Shown here: positions 44,985 through 54,689 of the stretch, piece by piece
How the letters are laid out: each line of letters begins with the position of its first letter
How positions within the stretch are numbered: the first letter of the stretch is position 1
Source: Proteiniphilum sp. UBA5267
GTDB lineage: Bacteria; Bacteroidota; Bacteroidia; Bacteroidales; Dysgonomonadaceae
Assembly (NCBI GenBank): GCA_002411515.1
Contig: DHTF01000029.1
Coordinates: forward strand, 67,805-131,804
Reading direction: 5' to 3'
Length of the DNA: 64,000 nt
Made by a program: the position numbers and the translations under genes
The notes under the pieces: model-generated
Told to the model about the DNA's origin: nothing
What the model saw: only the letters and a program-made list of their open reading frames with translations
Database searches by the model: none

Positions 44985-46253
44985 ATGTCAGACTCAGTAC
45001 TGATAGGATGGTGGATTACTTTGTTTTTGTCTGTTTTTTTTTCAGGCACAGAAGTGGCGTTTGTTTCTTCCGATAAACTACAGTATGCTGTCCGGAAGAA
45101 ATCCACTGGAGGCTATCACTACATGCTGAACAGCATTTATGGCCATCCACGTCAGTTCCTGGGGACCCTAATGGTTTGGAAAGTGACTCTGCTGGTGCTG
45201 TTTGTCTATCTCTCCTATCTGATAATCTCTCCTCAACTCTCGATGCGTCTGGAGAGTGAGTTGCTGGTGATGTTGATTTTCATCGTGACATTGAGCTTAC
45301 TGATGCTGTTGATGGATGAATTTTTGCCTCGCATTTTTTTTCAAAAGAATGCCAATTTTTGGGTAAGCCTGTTTGTGATTCCCGCCTTCATCTGTTACAT
45401 CCTGATGTATCCCGTAGCAAGGTTGTTTTTGTGGGTATCGAAAGGTATACTCCAACTGTTTGGTCTCCACGATCAGCGTAACGACAAAGAAATATTCAGT
45501 AGAATTGATCTGGATACCTATGTGAGGCAAAGTCTGGATGATATGTCGAAGGAGAGCGAGGTGGATTCGGAAATGAAAATTTTCCGCAATGCGCTCGACT
45601 TCTCCTCCACGAAAATAAGGGACTGCATGGTGCCACGCGCCGACATTGTGGCTGTAAGTATCGATACCAGCCTCGATATCCTGAAAGAGAAGTTTATTGA
45701 GACCGGCATCTCAAGGATTCTGGTATTCAAAAATGACATCGACAACATCGTGGGTTATATTCACATGTGGGAAATATTCAATAAACCAAGCGACTGGACC
45801 CAAAATGTCGCCACCATTTCATTTGTCCCTGAGAGCATGCCTGCAAACCAGCTTATGAGCGACCTGATGCAGCAACGAAAAAGCATAGCTGTGGTGGTCG
45901 ATGAGTTTGGCGGTACCTCGGGCATTGTGACCATGGAAGATCTGGTGGAAGAAATATTCGGGGAGATTGAGGATGAATATGACGTGGAATCGAAATTCGT
46001 TAAGCCGGAAGGAGAAGGTGAGTACGTGCTTTCGGGGCGCGTAGAAATAGACCATCTGAACGAAGTTTATGGTCTTGATATTCCCGAATCGGATGATTAC
46101 TCTACCGTTGCCGGTTACCTGCTCCACCACACCCAACGTTTCCCAAAAACTTATGAAACGGTAATCATCGGGAAATATACCTTTAAAATACTGAAAGTTA
46201 CTGCACGAAAGATAGAGGTCGTGCGTCTCATCGTGCAGCAAGCCACGGTGTAG
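44985..46253 (+). CDS. CNNM/CBS-domain membrane protein (HlyC/CorC, GldE-like)
   Basis: A 422-residue protein: N-terminal DUF21/CNNM membrane domain with about four helices (1-150), paired CBS domains (about 205-325, with CMVPRADIVAV and GTSGIVTMEDLVEEIFG), and a C-terminal CorC_HlyC domain. The family is implicated in Mg/Co transport; in gliding Bacteroidota the homologue is GldE. No gliding genes are nearby, so the gld name is not assigned. The ATG at 44985 is 13 nt after lptC. Confidence 0.9.
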   Translation: MSDSVLIGWWITLFLSVFFSGTEVAFVSSDKLQYAVRKKSTGGYHYMLNSIYGHPRQFLGTLMVWKVTLLVLFVYLSYLIISPQLSMRLESELLVMLIFIVTLSLLMLLMDEFLPRIFFQKNANFWVSLFVIPAFICYILMYPVARLFLWVSKGILQLFGLHDQRNDKEIFSRIDLDTYVRQSLDDMSKESEVDSEMKIFRNALDFSSTKIRDCMVPRADIVAVSIDTSLDILKEKFIETGISRILVFKNDIDNIVGYIHMWEIFNKPSDWTQNVATISFVPESMPANQLMSDLMQQRKSIAVVVDEFGGTSGIVTMEDLVEEIFGEIEDEYDVESKFVKPEGEGEYVLSGRVEIDHLNEVYGLDIPESDDYSTVAGYLLHHTQRFPKTYETVIIGKYTFKILKVTARKIEVVRLIVQQATV

Positions 46254-46389
46254 CACTGCTGGTTTTAACATGGCATGACCATACTTTTCCCCAAAAAAAT
46301 ATCTTTATCTGCTTTATTTTTACTAACTTCGTGCCCTTATTTGAATCGATTTACTTTTTAACGTTTAAACAGAACTAAAAAATAGTTAA

Positions 46390-48519
46390 ATGGCTACTTT
46401 ACAGAAGATTAGAGACAAAGGGACACTGCTGGTGATCGTTATTGGCGCGGCACTGCTGGCCTTTGTTTTGGGAGACTTGTTCACTTCAGGTACCACGTTG
46501 TTTGGAAAAGCACGCGACAAGGCATTCGTGGTAAACGGCGAAGTGATATCTACGCAGCAATATGCCGATAAGATTACTGAATTCGAAGAATTCCAGAAGA
46601 TGATCAGCGGCCAGTCCTCACTCGATGAGAACACCACTTCGCAAATTCGCGAAGCGGTATACCAGCAGATGGTGCGCCAACGGTTGCTCGATGATCAGAC
46701 AAAAGAACTGGGTCTCACAGTGACCAAGGCAGAACTGAACGACCTGGTGCATGGTGAAAATATCTCGCCGGTATTGCAGCAACTCCCCTTCTTCCTTGAT
46801 CCGCAAACCGGCATGTTTAGCCGCAGCGCATTGATCGAGTTCATCAATACCATCAACATGCCAAGCCCCGGTCCGCAGGAACAGGAATTGGTCAACCGGT
46901 ATAAGAAGCTCTGGTTGTTCATGGAGGAGATGGTACGTACGCAAAGACTGGAAGAAAAATATATCTCAATGCTCTCTAACGCGTTGATTGTAAACGATAC
47001 GGAGGCCAAGACTTCCTTCGACCTTTCACAGCAGAATGCCGATATAGCCTATGCCATGCAAAGTTATTTTAGCATTCCAGATTCTTCTGTAACCGTAACC
47101 GATAAAGAGATACAGGATTACTATAATGCGCACAAAGCATCATTCAAGCTGGAAGCACCTCTGGTGAAGTTGTCCTACTTCTCCAAAGAAATTGTTCCCA
47201 GCAGCGAAGATTTTGCTGACGTGGAAGCTGAATCAAGAAAAGCCTTCACCGAATTGCAAAATGCAAACAACCCGATGAGTGTGGTAGCTGATTATTCCGA
47301 TACACCTTACCGTGATGTGTTTGTGAGTGAGTTCATGCTGACTCCCTCTCAGATTGAGTTTGTACGGAATGCTGCCCTCAACGAGATCGCCGGTCCCAAA
47401 CGTGAAGGCGATGCTTTTCAGATCATCAAACTCATCGACAAGACGGTTGCTCCTGACTCAGTCCGGCTCCGTATGATGGCCATACCCGATGCCTCCATGG
47501 TGGGACAAGATTCTGTCGTTACCAATTTTGTGGACAGCATTTATGGCCTGCTGCAGAGCGGAAGTGCTTTTGCCGAGGTGGCAAACAGTCTCAATCCGAA
47601 CTCCAACGGTGGCGAAGTAGGCTGGGCCCGCGAGATCGATCTTAGTCAAATGGGTGCGGGTTTGGTGCAGGCTGCTTTCAATACACCGGTGGGACAACCA
47701 GTGAAGGTCTCTGTTCCGGGGCAGCAACTGATCCTGCAGGTGGAAGAGCGAACAACACCAGTCAATAAATACAAAGTAGCACTGATTAACATGCCGGTAG
47801 TTGCCAGCGAGAAAACCTCCAACAACATCGATAACGAATTGAATCAATTTGTCTCTGCACCCGATGTGGAAACAAAATTCAACGAGCTGGCATCGGAAAA
47901 AGGATACATGGTGATGCCGAATGTCACGGTGTCGGCCAACGACTTCTCGTTACTTCAGATACCCGGATCGCGCCAGATCATTACTTGGGCAGCCAACGAA
48001 AAAAACCGTGGAGCGGTGAAGAAATTCGATCTCACCAACCTGCGTGTCATCGCACGTACGGAGCAGCTCATTCCGGCAGGTACCGCGCCGTTGTCTGAGG
48101 TCTCCCCTGGCATCCGTACGCAGTTGCTGAATGAGAAGAAAGCAGGAAAAATAATCACCGATCTGCAGGCACAAAACCTGACGTCGCTCGATACATATGC
48201 AGCCGCCATGAAGGGTACCACAGATACCGTTCGTTTTGTCAACTTCACCACTCGCAACATCACCGGTTTGGGTGTTGAACCCGTTTTGAACGCCGTATCT
48301 GCCACTGCACCCCTCAATAAGGTGATTGGCCCCATGAAAGGGAATATGGGCGTTTATGTGACCCAGGTAGTGAATCGCACAGAGGGAACGGAAACATACG
48401 ATGCCAAAACACAGAAGATGAGCATGCTCAACAACAATGCTTATCGGCTGCAGATGCAATCTATTGAAGTGTTAAAAGATAAGCTTGGTGTGGAAGACAA
48501 TCGTTTTAAATTCTTCTGA
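46390..48519 (+). CDS. PpiD/SurA-like periplasmic peptidyl-prolyl isomerase
   Basis: A 709-residue membrane-anchored foldase. One transmembrane helix (about 11-28) follows a short basic N-terminus; a SurA-N chaperone region (about 35-250) and a parvulin rotamase domain (about 345-450, including GGEVGWAREIDL) lie in the periplasm, and a further C-terminal region follows. It assists folding of outer-membrane proteins, in keeping with the OMP-TPR-lptC cluster upstream. A terminator follows at 48554-48591. Confidence 0.9.
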   Translation: MATLQKIRDKGTLLVIVIGAALLAFVLGDLFTSGTTLFGKARDKAFVVNGEVISTQQYADKITEFEEFQKMISGQSSLDENTTSQIREAVYQQMVRQRLLDDQTKELGLTVTKAELNDLVHGENISPVLQQLPFFLDPQTGMFSRSALIEFINTINMPSPGPQEQELVNRYKKLWLFMEEMVRTQRLEEKYISMLSNALIVNDTEAKTSFDLSQQNADIAYAMQSYFSIPDSSVTVTDKEIQDYYNAHKASFKLEAPLVKLSYFSKEIVPSSEDFADVEAESRKAFTELQNANNPMSVVADYSDTPYRDVFVSEFMLTPSQIEFVRNAALNEIAGPKREGDAFQIIKLIDKTVAPDSVRLRMMAIPDASMVGQDSVVTNFVDSIYGLLQSGSAFAEVANSLNPNSNGGEVGWAREIDLSQMGAGLVQAAFNTPVGQPVKVSVPGQQLILQVEERTTPVNKYKVALINMPVVASEKTSNNIDNELNQFVSAPDVETKFNELASEKGYMVMPNVTVSANDFSLLQIPGSRQIITWAANEKNRGAVKKFDLTNLRVIARTEQLIPAGTAPLSEVSPGIRTQLLNEKKAGKIITDLQAQNLTSLDTYAAAMKGTTDTVRFVNFTTRNITGLGVEPVLNAVSATAPLNKVIGPMKGNMGVYVTQVVNRTEGTETYDAKTQKMSMLNNNAYRLQMQSIEVLKDKLGVEDNRFKFF

Positions 48520-48553
48520 TCCTCCTCCCAATCTTTGTCCGTAGTTAGTATAG

Positions 48554-48591
48554 AAAAGAGGTGACCTCACAACTGTGAAGTCACCTCTTTT
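48554..48591 (+). terminator. Terminator after the PpiD-like gene
   Basis: AAAAGAGGTGAC (48554-48565) and GTCACCTCTTTT (48580-48591) form a long stem closed by an inner TCAC/GTGA stem; the stem's own 3' T residues provide the T run. Confidence 0.85.
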
Positions 48592-48642
48592 GGCGTTTGG
48601 ATTAAAAAAATGTGGAGTATGCCTGTCGCACATTAAACAGGG

Positions 48643-48687
48643 AATAAAAAAGAGAGGTTGTCTCTTTTTTATGCAGGGACAACCTCT
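48643..48687 (-). terminator. Terminator after pfp
   Basis: On the minus strand, AGAGGTTGTC (48687-48678) pairs with GACAACCTCT (48662-48653), followed by CTTTTTT. It lies 27 nt after the pfp stop. Confidence 0.85.
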
Positions 48688-48713
48688 TTACTTATTTTTG
48701 GTTCAAGTGATCG

Positions 48714-50375
48714 TTACCACCCGATTGTGCCGTTTTGTTCCAGCTGCAATGTTCTGCTTGGCTGGTCGCACACTTCCGTAGGCCCGAAGTACTGGATAGG
48801 GCCGGGGTATACATAATCGGTTTCAATGGCCCATTTCTCACGCTGGCTTTCGAAGTACCGGAAGGGAGCTCCATCCAGTTCCACAAGTGCCTTCTGAATG
48901 ACCGGTTTCATCTCGCCGTGGCGACGCTCCATGTTCATCATCATGGTGATGGGTATGCCACCAGCGATCCATTCGGCTGCAGGGCGGGTAGTATTCTGTA
49001 CCGAGGACATATAGCCGGTCTTGCCGGCAGCAATGAGCATAGATGCTGTGTAGCCTATTGAATAACAGTAGTCGGCGTCATAGTTCGACGGGGCAGCACA
49101 ACGACCTTCATATCCGAAGAAATGGGTGATGGTGGCAAATTTGCCTTTGTACTTGCCCTCTTTGGCCCATTGGTCGAGCCGATTCTTTACCATCTCAGCC
49201 AGCAGCTTTTCAGTTTCAATCAGTGACACCTGTACGTTGCCATGCGGGTCGCGGTCGAGCGTAAGCTGACGGGCCACCGTTTCGGGGAGGCTGGCATAGA
49301 TGTCGGCATTCTCTTGGGAGAGCTTGCTGATGATGTAATCGCGTTTCCCGGAGCGGCGTACCAGGTCGAACTCTTCCTGATTGTGTGCGAGGAAATCGTT
49401 CAGTTCGCTGATCAGCTTCTTCATGGCAGGAATGAACTCGATGAGTCCCTCGGGAATAATCACCGTGCCGAAATTCAATCCTTTTTCGGCTCTTTGGCTA
49501 ATGACGCCTGCGATGTAATCGATGATGCCGTCGAGTGATTGTTCTTTAGCAGCCACCTCTTCCGAGACGAGGCAGATGTTGGGGTGTGTTTGCAGGGCAC
49601 ATTCCAAAGCGATGTGCGATGCGGAGCGGCCCATCACCTTGATGAAGTGCCAGTATTTGCGGGCCGAGTTGCAGTCGCGTTGAATGTTACCGATGAGTTC
49701 GGAATAGACCTTACAGGCAGTATCGAAACCGAATGAAGTTTCGATCTGCTCATTCTTGAGATCCCCGTCAATGGTTTTAGGGCATCCGATAACCTGTACG
49801 CCGGCATTGATGGCGGCATAATATTCTGCCAGCACACAAGCGTTTGTATTGGAGTCATCACCGCCGATGATCACCAGAGCCTTGATGTCGAGCTCTTTCA
49901 ATATTTCCAGTCCCTTGTCGAACTGTTCCTTTGTTTCCAGTTTGGTTCTGCCTGAGCCAATGATATCGAATCCACCCGTATTGCGGTATTCGTCGATGAT
50001 GTCACCAGTGAGTTCCTTGTACTCGTGGTTGATGAGACCGGCGGGACCCAGAATAAAACCATAGAGTTTACCGTCTGGGTGAAGCCGTTTCACGCCATCA
50101 TAGATCCCGGAAATTACATTGTGTCCGCCGGGAGCTTGACCGCCCGATAGGATCACGCCCACGTTCATCGGTTTATCCATTCCGGGTATGCCGGTTGTTT
50201 CGGTGAACTTCACAATGGGCATTCCGTATGTGTTGGGAAAGAGCCGTTGGATTTCCTGCTGGTCGCGTACCGATTCGGTGGCGGTTCCCTCTTCAATTTT
50301 CACATTGCCATTCAATCCTGCGGGTACTTTGGGTTCATAGCTTGCCCGTGCAACCTGTAAAGCGCTTTTTGTCAT
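48714..50375 (-). CDS. pfp: PPi-dependent 6-phosphofructokinase
   Basis: A 553-residue long-form diphosphate:fructose-6-phosphate 1-phosphotransferase. GGDDSN (Asp in place of the ATP-enzyme Gly) and PKTIDGDL are the signature of PPi specificity; [13 protein letters not shown] forms the phosphate site. It catalyses reversible glycolytic phosphorylation with PPi, saving ATP, as is usual in anaerobic Bacteroidota. Single gene with its own terminator at 48643-48687. Confidence 0.95.
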   Translation of the reverse strand: MTKSALQVARASYEPKVPAGLNGNVKIEEGTATESVRDQQEIQRLFPNTYGMPIVKFTETTGIPGMDKPMNVGVILSGGQAPGGHNVISGIYDGVKRLHPDGKLYGFILGPAGLINHEYKELTGDIIDEYRNTGGFDIIGSGRTKLETKEQFDKGLEILKELDIKALVIIGGDDSNTNACVLAEYYAAINAGVQVIGCPKTIDGDLKNEQIETSFGFDTACKVYSELIGNIQRDCNSARKYWHFIKVMGRSASHIALECALQTHPNICLVSEEVAAKEQSLDGIIDYIAGVISQRAEKGLNFGTVIIPEGLIEFIPAMKKLISELNDFLAHNQEEFDLVRRSGKRDYIISKLSQENADIYASLPETVARQLTLDRDPHGNVQVSLIETEKLLAEMVKNRLDQWAKEGKYKGKFATITHFFGYEGRCAAPSNYDADYCYSIGYTASMLIAAGKTGYMSSVQNTTRPAAEWIAGGIPITMMMNMERRHGEMKPVIQKALVELDGAPFRYFESQREKWAIETDYVYPGPIQYFGPTEVCDQPSRTLQLEQNGTIGW

Positions 50376-50566
50376 AGAGTTGATTTTTATGATGATTTGT
50401 TTCTGTTAATGCAGATCATTCAATTTGGGCATCAAAAATAACATTTTTTCGGGACATAGAGAAATGAAGCAAACTGTAAATATACTCATTTCAACGAAAA
50501 GTATGGGATTGAATGAACAATTTAGCTGTCTTTTCGATTTATATCAAAATGATGAAGAATTGACCG

Positions 50567-53290
50567 ATGAATGCCCAAAACAAATTCAGTGCAATGGATA
50601 TGGAAGCCATCGAGGCTTTATACCAAAAATATAAAGAAAATCCGGATGGTGTAGATGAAAGCTTCCGCTACTTTTTTCAGGGATTTGATTTAGCCACGTC
50701 ACACTTTCCGATAAAGCCTATGGATGGAAAAGCTACTTTGGAGCATTCTCCCAAAGAGTTGTCCGTCATGCGGCTGATCACGGCATACAGGCGTCGTGGC
50801 CACCTTTTTACCAAAACCAATCCGGTACGTACCCGGCGCAGCTATACCCCTACGTTGGAGATAGAAAATTTCGACCTGACAAAGGATGATCTGGATACTG
50901 TTTTCGAAGCAGGTAAGGAGATTGGCATTGGCAGAGCAACCCTGAGAGACATTGTGGCGCATCTCGATGAAACCTATTGTAAATCCATCGGGGTTGAATA
51001 CCGGTATATGACCAAACCCGAGGTCGTGCGATGGCTGCAGGAGAAAATGGAAGGTTCACGAAATCAGGAATCATACTCCAAAGAAAAAAAGTTGCGTATC
51101 CTGGACCGGCTGATAGAGGCTTCCGGCTTTGAGGATTACCTGCACAAGAAGTTTGTGGGGCAGAAGCGTTTCTCCCTTGAGGGTTCGGAGTCGATTATCC
51201 CTGCATTGGATGCAATCATTGCGCATGGCAAAGATTATGATGTGAACGAGATTGTGATCGGTATGGCGCACAGGGGACGATTGAACGTGCTCACCAACAT
51301 CATGAGAAAACCTTATGCGCAGGTTTTTCGTGAGTTCAATGCCCACAATTACAAGGAGGAGATCAAATATGGCGATGTAAAATATCATCTGGGATACAAC
51401 AGTACCATCGATTACGAAGGCCGTTCTCTCTCGGTGAGCCTGGCGCCCAATCCTTCTCATCTCGAGGCCGTGGGGCCGGTGATGGAGGGTATTGCCCGTG
51501 CTAAGCTCGAGAATGAGCATGCTTATCACTACCATGAAGTATTGCCCATTCTGGTGCATGGTGATGCCGCCATTGCAGGGCAGGGTGTCGTGTATGAAAC
51601 CATTCAGTTCTCTAAGCTCGAGGGGTATAAAACAGGGGGTACCATCCACATCGTGATCAATAACCAGGTAGGCTTTACCACCAACTATCTGCAGGCCCGA
51701 TCCAGTACCTATTGCACCGATGTGGCCAAGGTTACGCAGTCGCCGGTATTCCATGTGAACGGCGACGATATCGAGGCCATGGTGTACGTGGCCAAGCTGG
51801 CACTTGCGTTCCGACAGCAATTTCATATCGATGTATTCATCGACCTCTTATCTTACCGCAAGTACGGGCATAACGAAGGCGATGAACCTCGTTTCACCCA
51901 GCCTGAGTTGTATGATATCATCGCCAAGCATCAGAATCCACGTGACATCTACGCCCAAAAGCTGCTGGCAGAAGGAGTAATCACACCACAAGATCTTGAT
52001 GCAAAAGTGTCCGGTTTTCATCAGCTGCTGGAGAAGGCACACGAGGAATCGCTGGAGACCGACTTGCTGAATCTGCATCTCTTTCTAGCCGATCGATTTC
52101 CTCAAATTCGTCTGCCGGAAGCGGCCGATTTTGATACAGTTGCCAATACTGCTATTTCTAAAGATCTTTTTCTGCAATTGGCAAAAAGCATTACATCGCT
52201 GCCGGATGATAAAAAGTTTTTCAACAAAACCATCCGTTTATTTCAGCAGCGCTCGGCAATGATCGAGGCTGACACCTACGATTGGGCAATGGGTGAGCTA
52301 ATGGCTTATGCCTCTCTGGCCTGGGAGAAGCACAGTGTGCGACTGAGCGGACAAGATTCTGAGCGGGGCACCTTCTCTCACCGTCATGCAGAAATTGTGA
52401 CCGAGGATGGCAAAGACAAATATTTCCCCTTAAAGAGCCTGGGTGGGGAACAGGAGCCCGTACGGGTCTACAACTCACCGCTCAACGAATATGGGATATT
52501 GGGCTTTGAATATGGCTATTCGCTGGCGCACCCCAACGGACTCACCGTGTGGGAGGCACAGTTCGGCGACTTCTATAACGTCGGCCAGGTGATTGTAGAT
52601 CAGTATATCTCAGCAGCACAGGAAAAATGGGGATTGAAATCGGGACTGGTCATGTTGTTGCCCCACGGCTACGAGGGGCAGGGAGCAGAGCACTCAAGTG
52701 GACGCCTGGAGCGTTTCCTGAGCTTGTGTGCCAATCTAAATATGCAAGTCGTAAATTGCACCACACCCGCCAACTTCTTTCATGTACTGCGTCGTCAACT
52801 GCATCGCGATATCAGGGTGCCGTTGATTGTTTTTACCCCCAAGAGCCTGCTGCGTCATCCCGCCTGCATCTCTTCACTGGATGATTTTACAGAAGGAGGA
52901 TTTCGAGAGGTAATGGAGGATGCGTTACTCAGTGATTACACAAAGGTGAAGAGAGTCCTGCTCTGCAGCGGCAAGATATATTACGAGCTGGAGGCAGCTC
53001 GTGCAGAAGCTCAAACCGAGGAAGTATCGATTATTCGGGTCGAACAGCTTTATCCTTTTCCCGACAGACAGCTTCGCAGTCTACTGGGTCGTTATGCCGC
53101 CAACCTGGAACTTGTCTGGGTGCAGGAGGAACCAATAAATATGGGCGCCGCATCTTTCGTGCGAGAGCGGTTGAGCGATTTGTCACTGCAGGTGATCAGC
53201 CGGCCCGCCAGCGGAGTCACAGCCGAGGGATTAACAGCCCTGCACAAGGTCAATCAGGCGCTCATTATTGAGAAATCATTTACCCTGTAA
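50567..53290 (+). CDS. sucA: 2-oxoglutarate dehydrogenase E1 component
   Basis: A 907-residue thiamine-diphosphate enzyme decarboxylating 2-oxoglutarate. Features: N-terminal E1-specific helical region (MEAIEALYQKYKENPDGVD), GMAHRGRLNVL, ThDP site HGDAAIAGQ...NNQVGF, and the C-terminal transketolase-like half (LLPHGYEGQGAEHSSGRLE). Length typical. sucB follows after 12 nt; the E3 gene lpd is not in the window. In an organism with a fermentative hydrogenase, it may supply succinyl-CoA or act in amino-acid oxidation. Confidence 0.96.
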   Translation: MNAQNKFSAMDMEAIEALYQKYKENPDGVDESFRYFFQGFDLATSHFPIKPMDGKATLEHSPKELSVMRLITAYRRRGHLFTKTNPVRTRRSYTPTLEIENFDLTKDDLDTVFEAGKEIGIGRATLRDIVAHLDETYCKSIGVEYRYMTKPEVVRWLQEKMEGSRNQESYSKEKKLRILDRLIEASGFEDYLHKKFVGQKRFSLEGSESIIPALDAIIAHGKDYDVNEIVIGMAHRGRLNVLTNIMRKPYAQVFREFNAHNYKEEIKYGDVKYHLGYNSTIDYEGRSLSVSLAPNPSHLEAVGPVMEGIARAKLENEHAYHYHEVLPILVHGDAAIAGQGVVYETIQFSKLEGYKTGGTIHIVINNQVGFTTNYLQARSSTYCTDVAKVTQSPVFHVNGDDIEAMVYVAKLALAFRQQFHIDVFIDLLSYRKYGHNEGDEPRFTQPELYDIIAKHQNPRDIYAQKLLAEGVITPQDLDAKVSGFHQLLEKAHEESLETDLLNLHLFLADRFPQIRLPEAADFDTVANTAISKDLFLQLAKSITSLPDDKKFFNKTIRLFQQRSAMIEADTYDWAMGELMAYASLAWEKHSVRLSGQDSERGTFSHRHAEIVTEDGKDKYFPLKSLGGEQEPVRVYNSPLNEYGILGFEYGYSLAHPNGLTVWEAQFGDFYNVGQVIVDQYISAAQEKWGLKSGLVMLLPHGYEGQGAEHSSGRLERFLSLCANLNMQVVNCTTPANFFHVLRRQLHRDIRVPLIVFTPKSLLRHPACISSLDDFTEGGFREVMEDALLSDYTKVKRVLLCSGKIYYELEAARAEAQTEEVSIIRVEQLYPFPDRQLRSLLGRYAANLELVWVQEEPINMGAASFVRERLSDLSLQVISRPASGVTAEGLTALHKVNQALIIEKSFTL

Positions 53291-53302
53291 TTACAACATA
53301 TT

Positions 53303-54649
53303 ATGGCATTGATAGAGATAAAAATCCCGAGCCCCGGGGAGTCCATCACACAGGTCGAGCTTTTTCATTGGTTGGTGGAAGATGGAGCTGTTGTGAAAAA
53401 AGAGACCGAAATCGCCGAGCTGGAGTCCGACAAGGCTACATTGATGCTGGTGGCCGAAGAATCCGGTAAAATCAGTTTCAAAGCTACCGAGGGTGAGATG
53501 CTTGCGGTGGGTGCAGTGGCCTGTACCATTGATACTTCCGTGCAACCGGAGGAATCAACGAAACCCAAGGAATCTTTGAAACAAGAAGAATTATTGAACG
53601 AGCAGAAATCAAAGAAACCGGAGGCAGTGCTGCCAACTGAGAGAAAGCTGCAACCAGAAATAGCTACAGCCACAGAAAAAGGGAAAAGTTTGTCTTCGGA
53701 TAATATTGCGACCGAAGCTGCGGCAAAAGGTCCTGCTGATCCGAAGCAGGATGCATACGACATGGTGAGGTTAACCCCGCTTGCGAAGAAAGTGATGGAG
53801 ATGAACGACCTGTCGGTAGACGATGTCATCAAGGGCCTCAGGCGCCTCAGGCGTGAAGATGTGGAAGCGATTGTGTCCCAGAACAGTGAAGCCCACGGCA
53901 GCCTGAAAAAAAACGCTACCCGCAATGCCACCTCTTCGAAGCTGAGCCAGTTGCGACGGAAATTGAGTGAACGGCTGGTGTCGGTGAAGAACGAGACGGC
54001 CATGCTGACCACTTTCAACGAGGTGAATATGAAGCCAATCATGGATCTGCGCAAGAAGCATCAAAATGCGTTTGTAGAGAAACATGGCATCAAGCTGGGT
54101 ATGATGTCTTTCTTTATGAAAGCCAGCGCCATCGCGCTGCAGGAGTTTCCCAATGTGAATGCCATGCTTGATGGGGAGAACCTGGTGACCTTCGATTATG
54201 CCGACATCTCCGTGGCGGTGAGCACACCCAAGGGCCTGATGGTGCCGGTGGTGCGAAATGTGGAGAGCCTGGGACTGGCAGAGATTGAGAAGGCCCTTGC
54301 CGATGTGGCCGAAAAAGCGCGCAAAGGAAAACTTTCCATCCCGGAGATGACCGGTGGCACGTTCACCATCACCAACGGTGGTGTCTTTGGTTCCATGATG
54401 TCTACCCCGCTGATTAATCCGCCGCAGTCTGCTATTCTCGGCATGCACAATATTCTGGACAGACCTGTAGCCCTCGAGGGTCAGGTGGTGATTCGGCCGA
54501 TGATGTATGTTGCGCTGTCTTACGATCACCGCGTGATAGACGGTAAAGATTCGGTCGGTTTCCTGTTACGGGTGAAGCAGCTGCTGGAAAACCCGGCAGA
54601 AATGTTGTTTGGCAGCGGCAGCAGCGAAAAGAGCCTGCTTGAGATATAG
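53303..54649 (+). CDS. sucB: 2-oxoglutarate dehydrogenase E2 (dihydrolipoyl succinyltransferase)
   Basis: A 448-residue protein: N-terminal lipoyl domain (lipoyl Lys in [10 protein letters not shown]), a Glu/Lys-rich linker (about 80-150), a peripheral E3-binding domain (about 155-195), and a C-terminal acyltransferase core with the catalytic [12 protein letters not shown]. The E3-binding domain lacks the usual GTG..GRI turn, reading [10 protein letters not shown] instead, so partner binding may differ. It is 12 nt after sucA and converges on the helicase gene. Confidence 0.95.
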   Translation: MALIEIKIPSPGESITQVELFHWLVEDGAVVKKETEIAELESDKATLMLVAEESGKISFKATEGEMLAVGAVACTIDTSVQPEESTKPKESLKQEELLNEQKSKKPEAVLPTERKLQPEIATATEKGKSLSSDNIATEAAAKGPADPKQDAYDMVRLTPLAKKVMEMNDLSVDDVIKGLRRLRREDVEAIVSQNSEAHGSLKKNATRNATSSKLSQLRRKLSERLVSVKNETAMLTTFNEVNMKPIMDLRKKHQNAFVEKHGIKLGMMSFFMKASAIALQEFPNVNAMLDGENLVTFDYADISVAVSTPKGLMVPVVRNVESLGLAEIEKALADVAEKARKGKLSIPEMTGGTFTITNGGVFGSMMSTPLINPPQSAILGMHNILDRPVALEGQVVIRPMMYVALSYDHRVIDGKDSVGFLLRVKQLLENPAEMLFGSGSSEKSLLEI

Positions 54650-54689
54650 CAATAGCCGGATTGAACCCGGATGTCGGTAATGGAGGATA

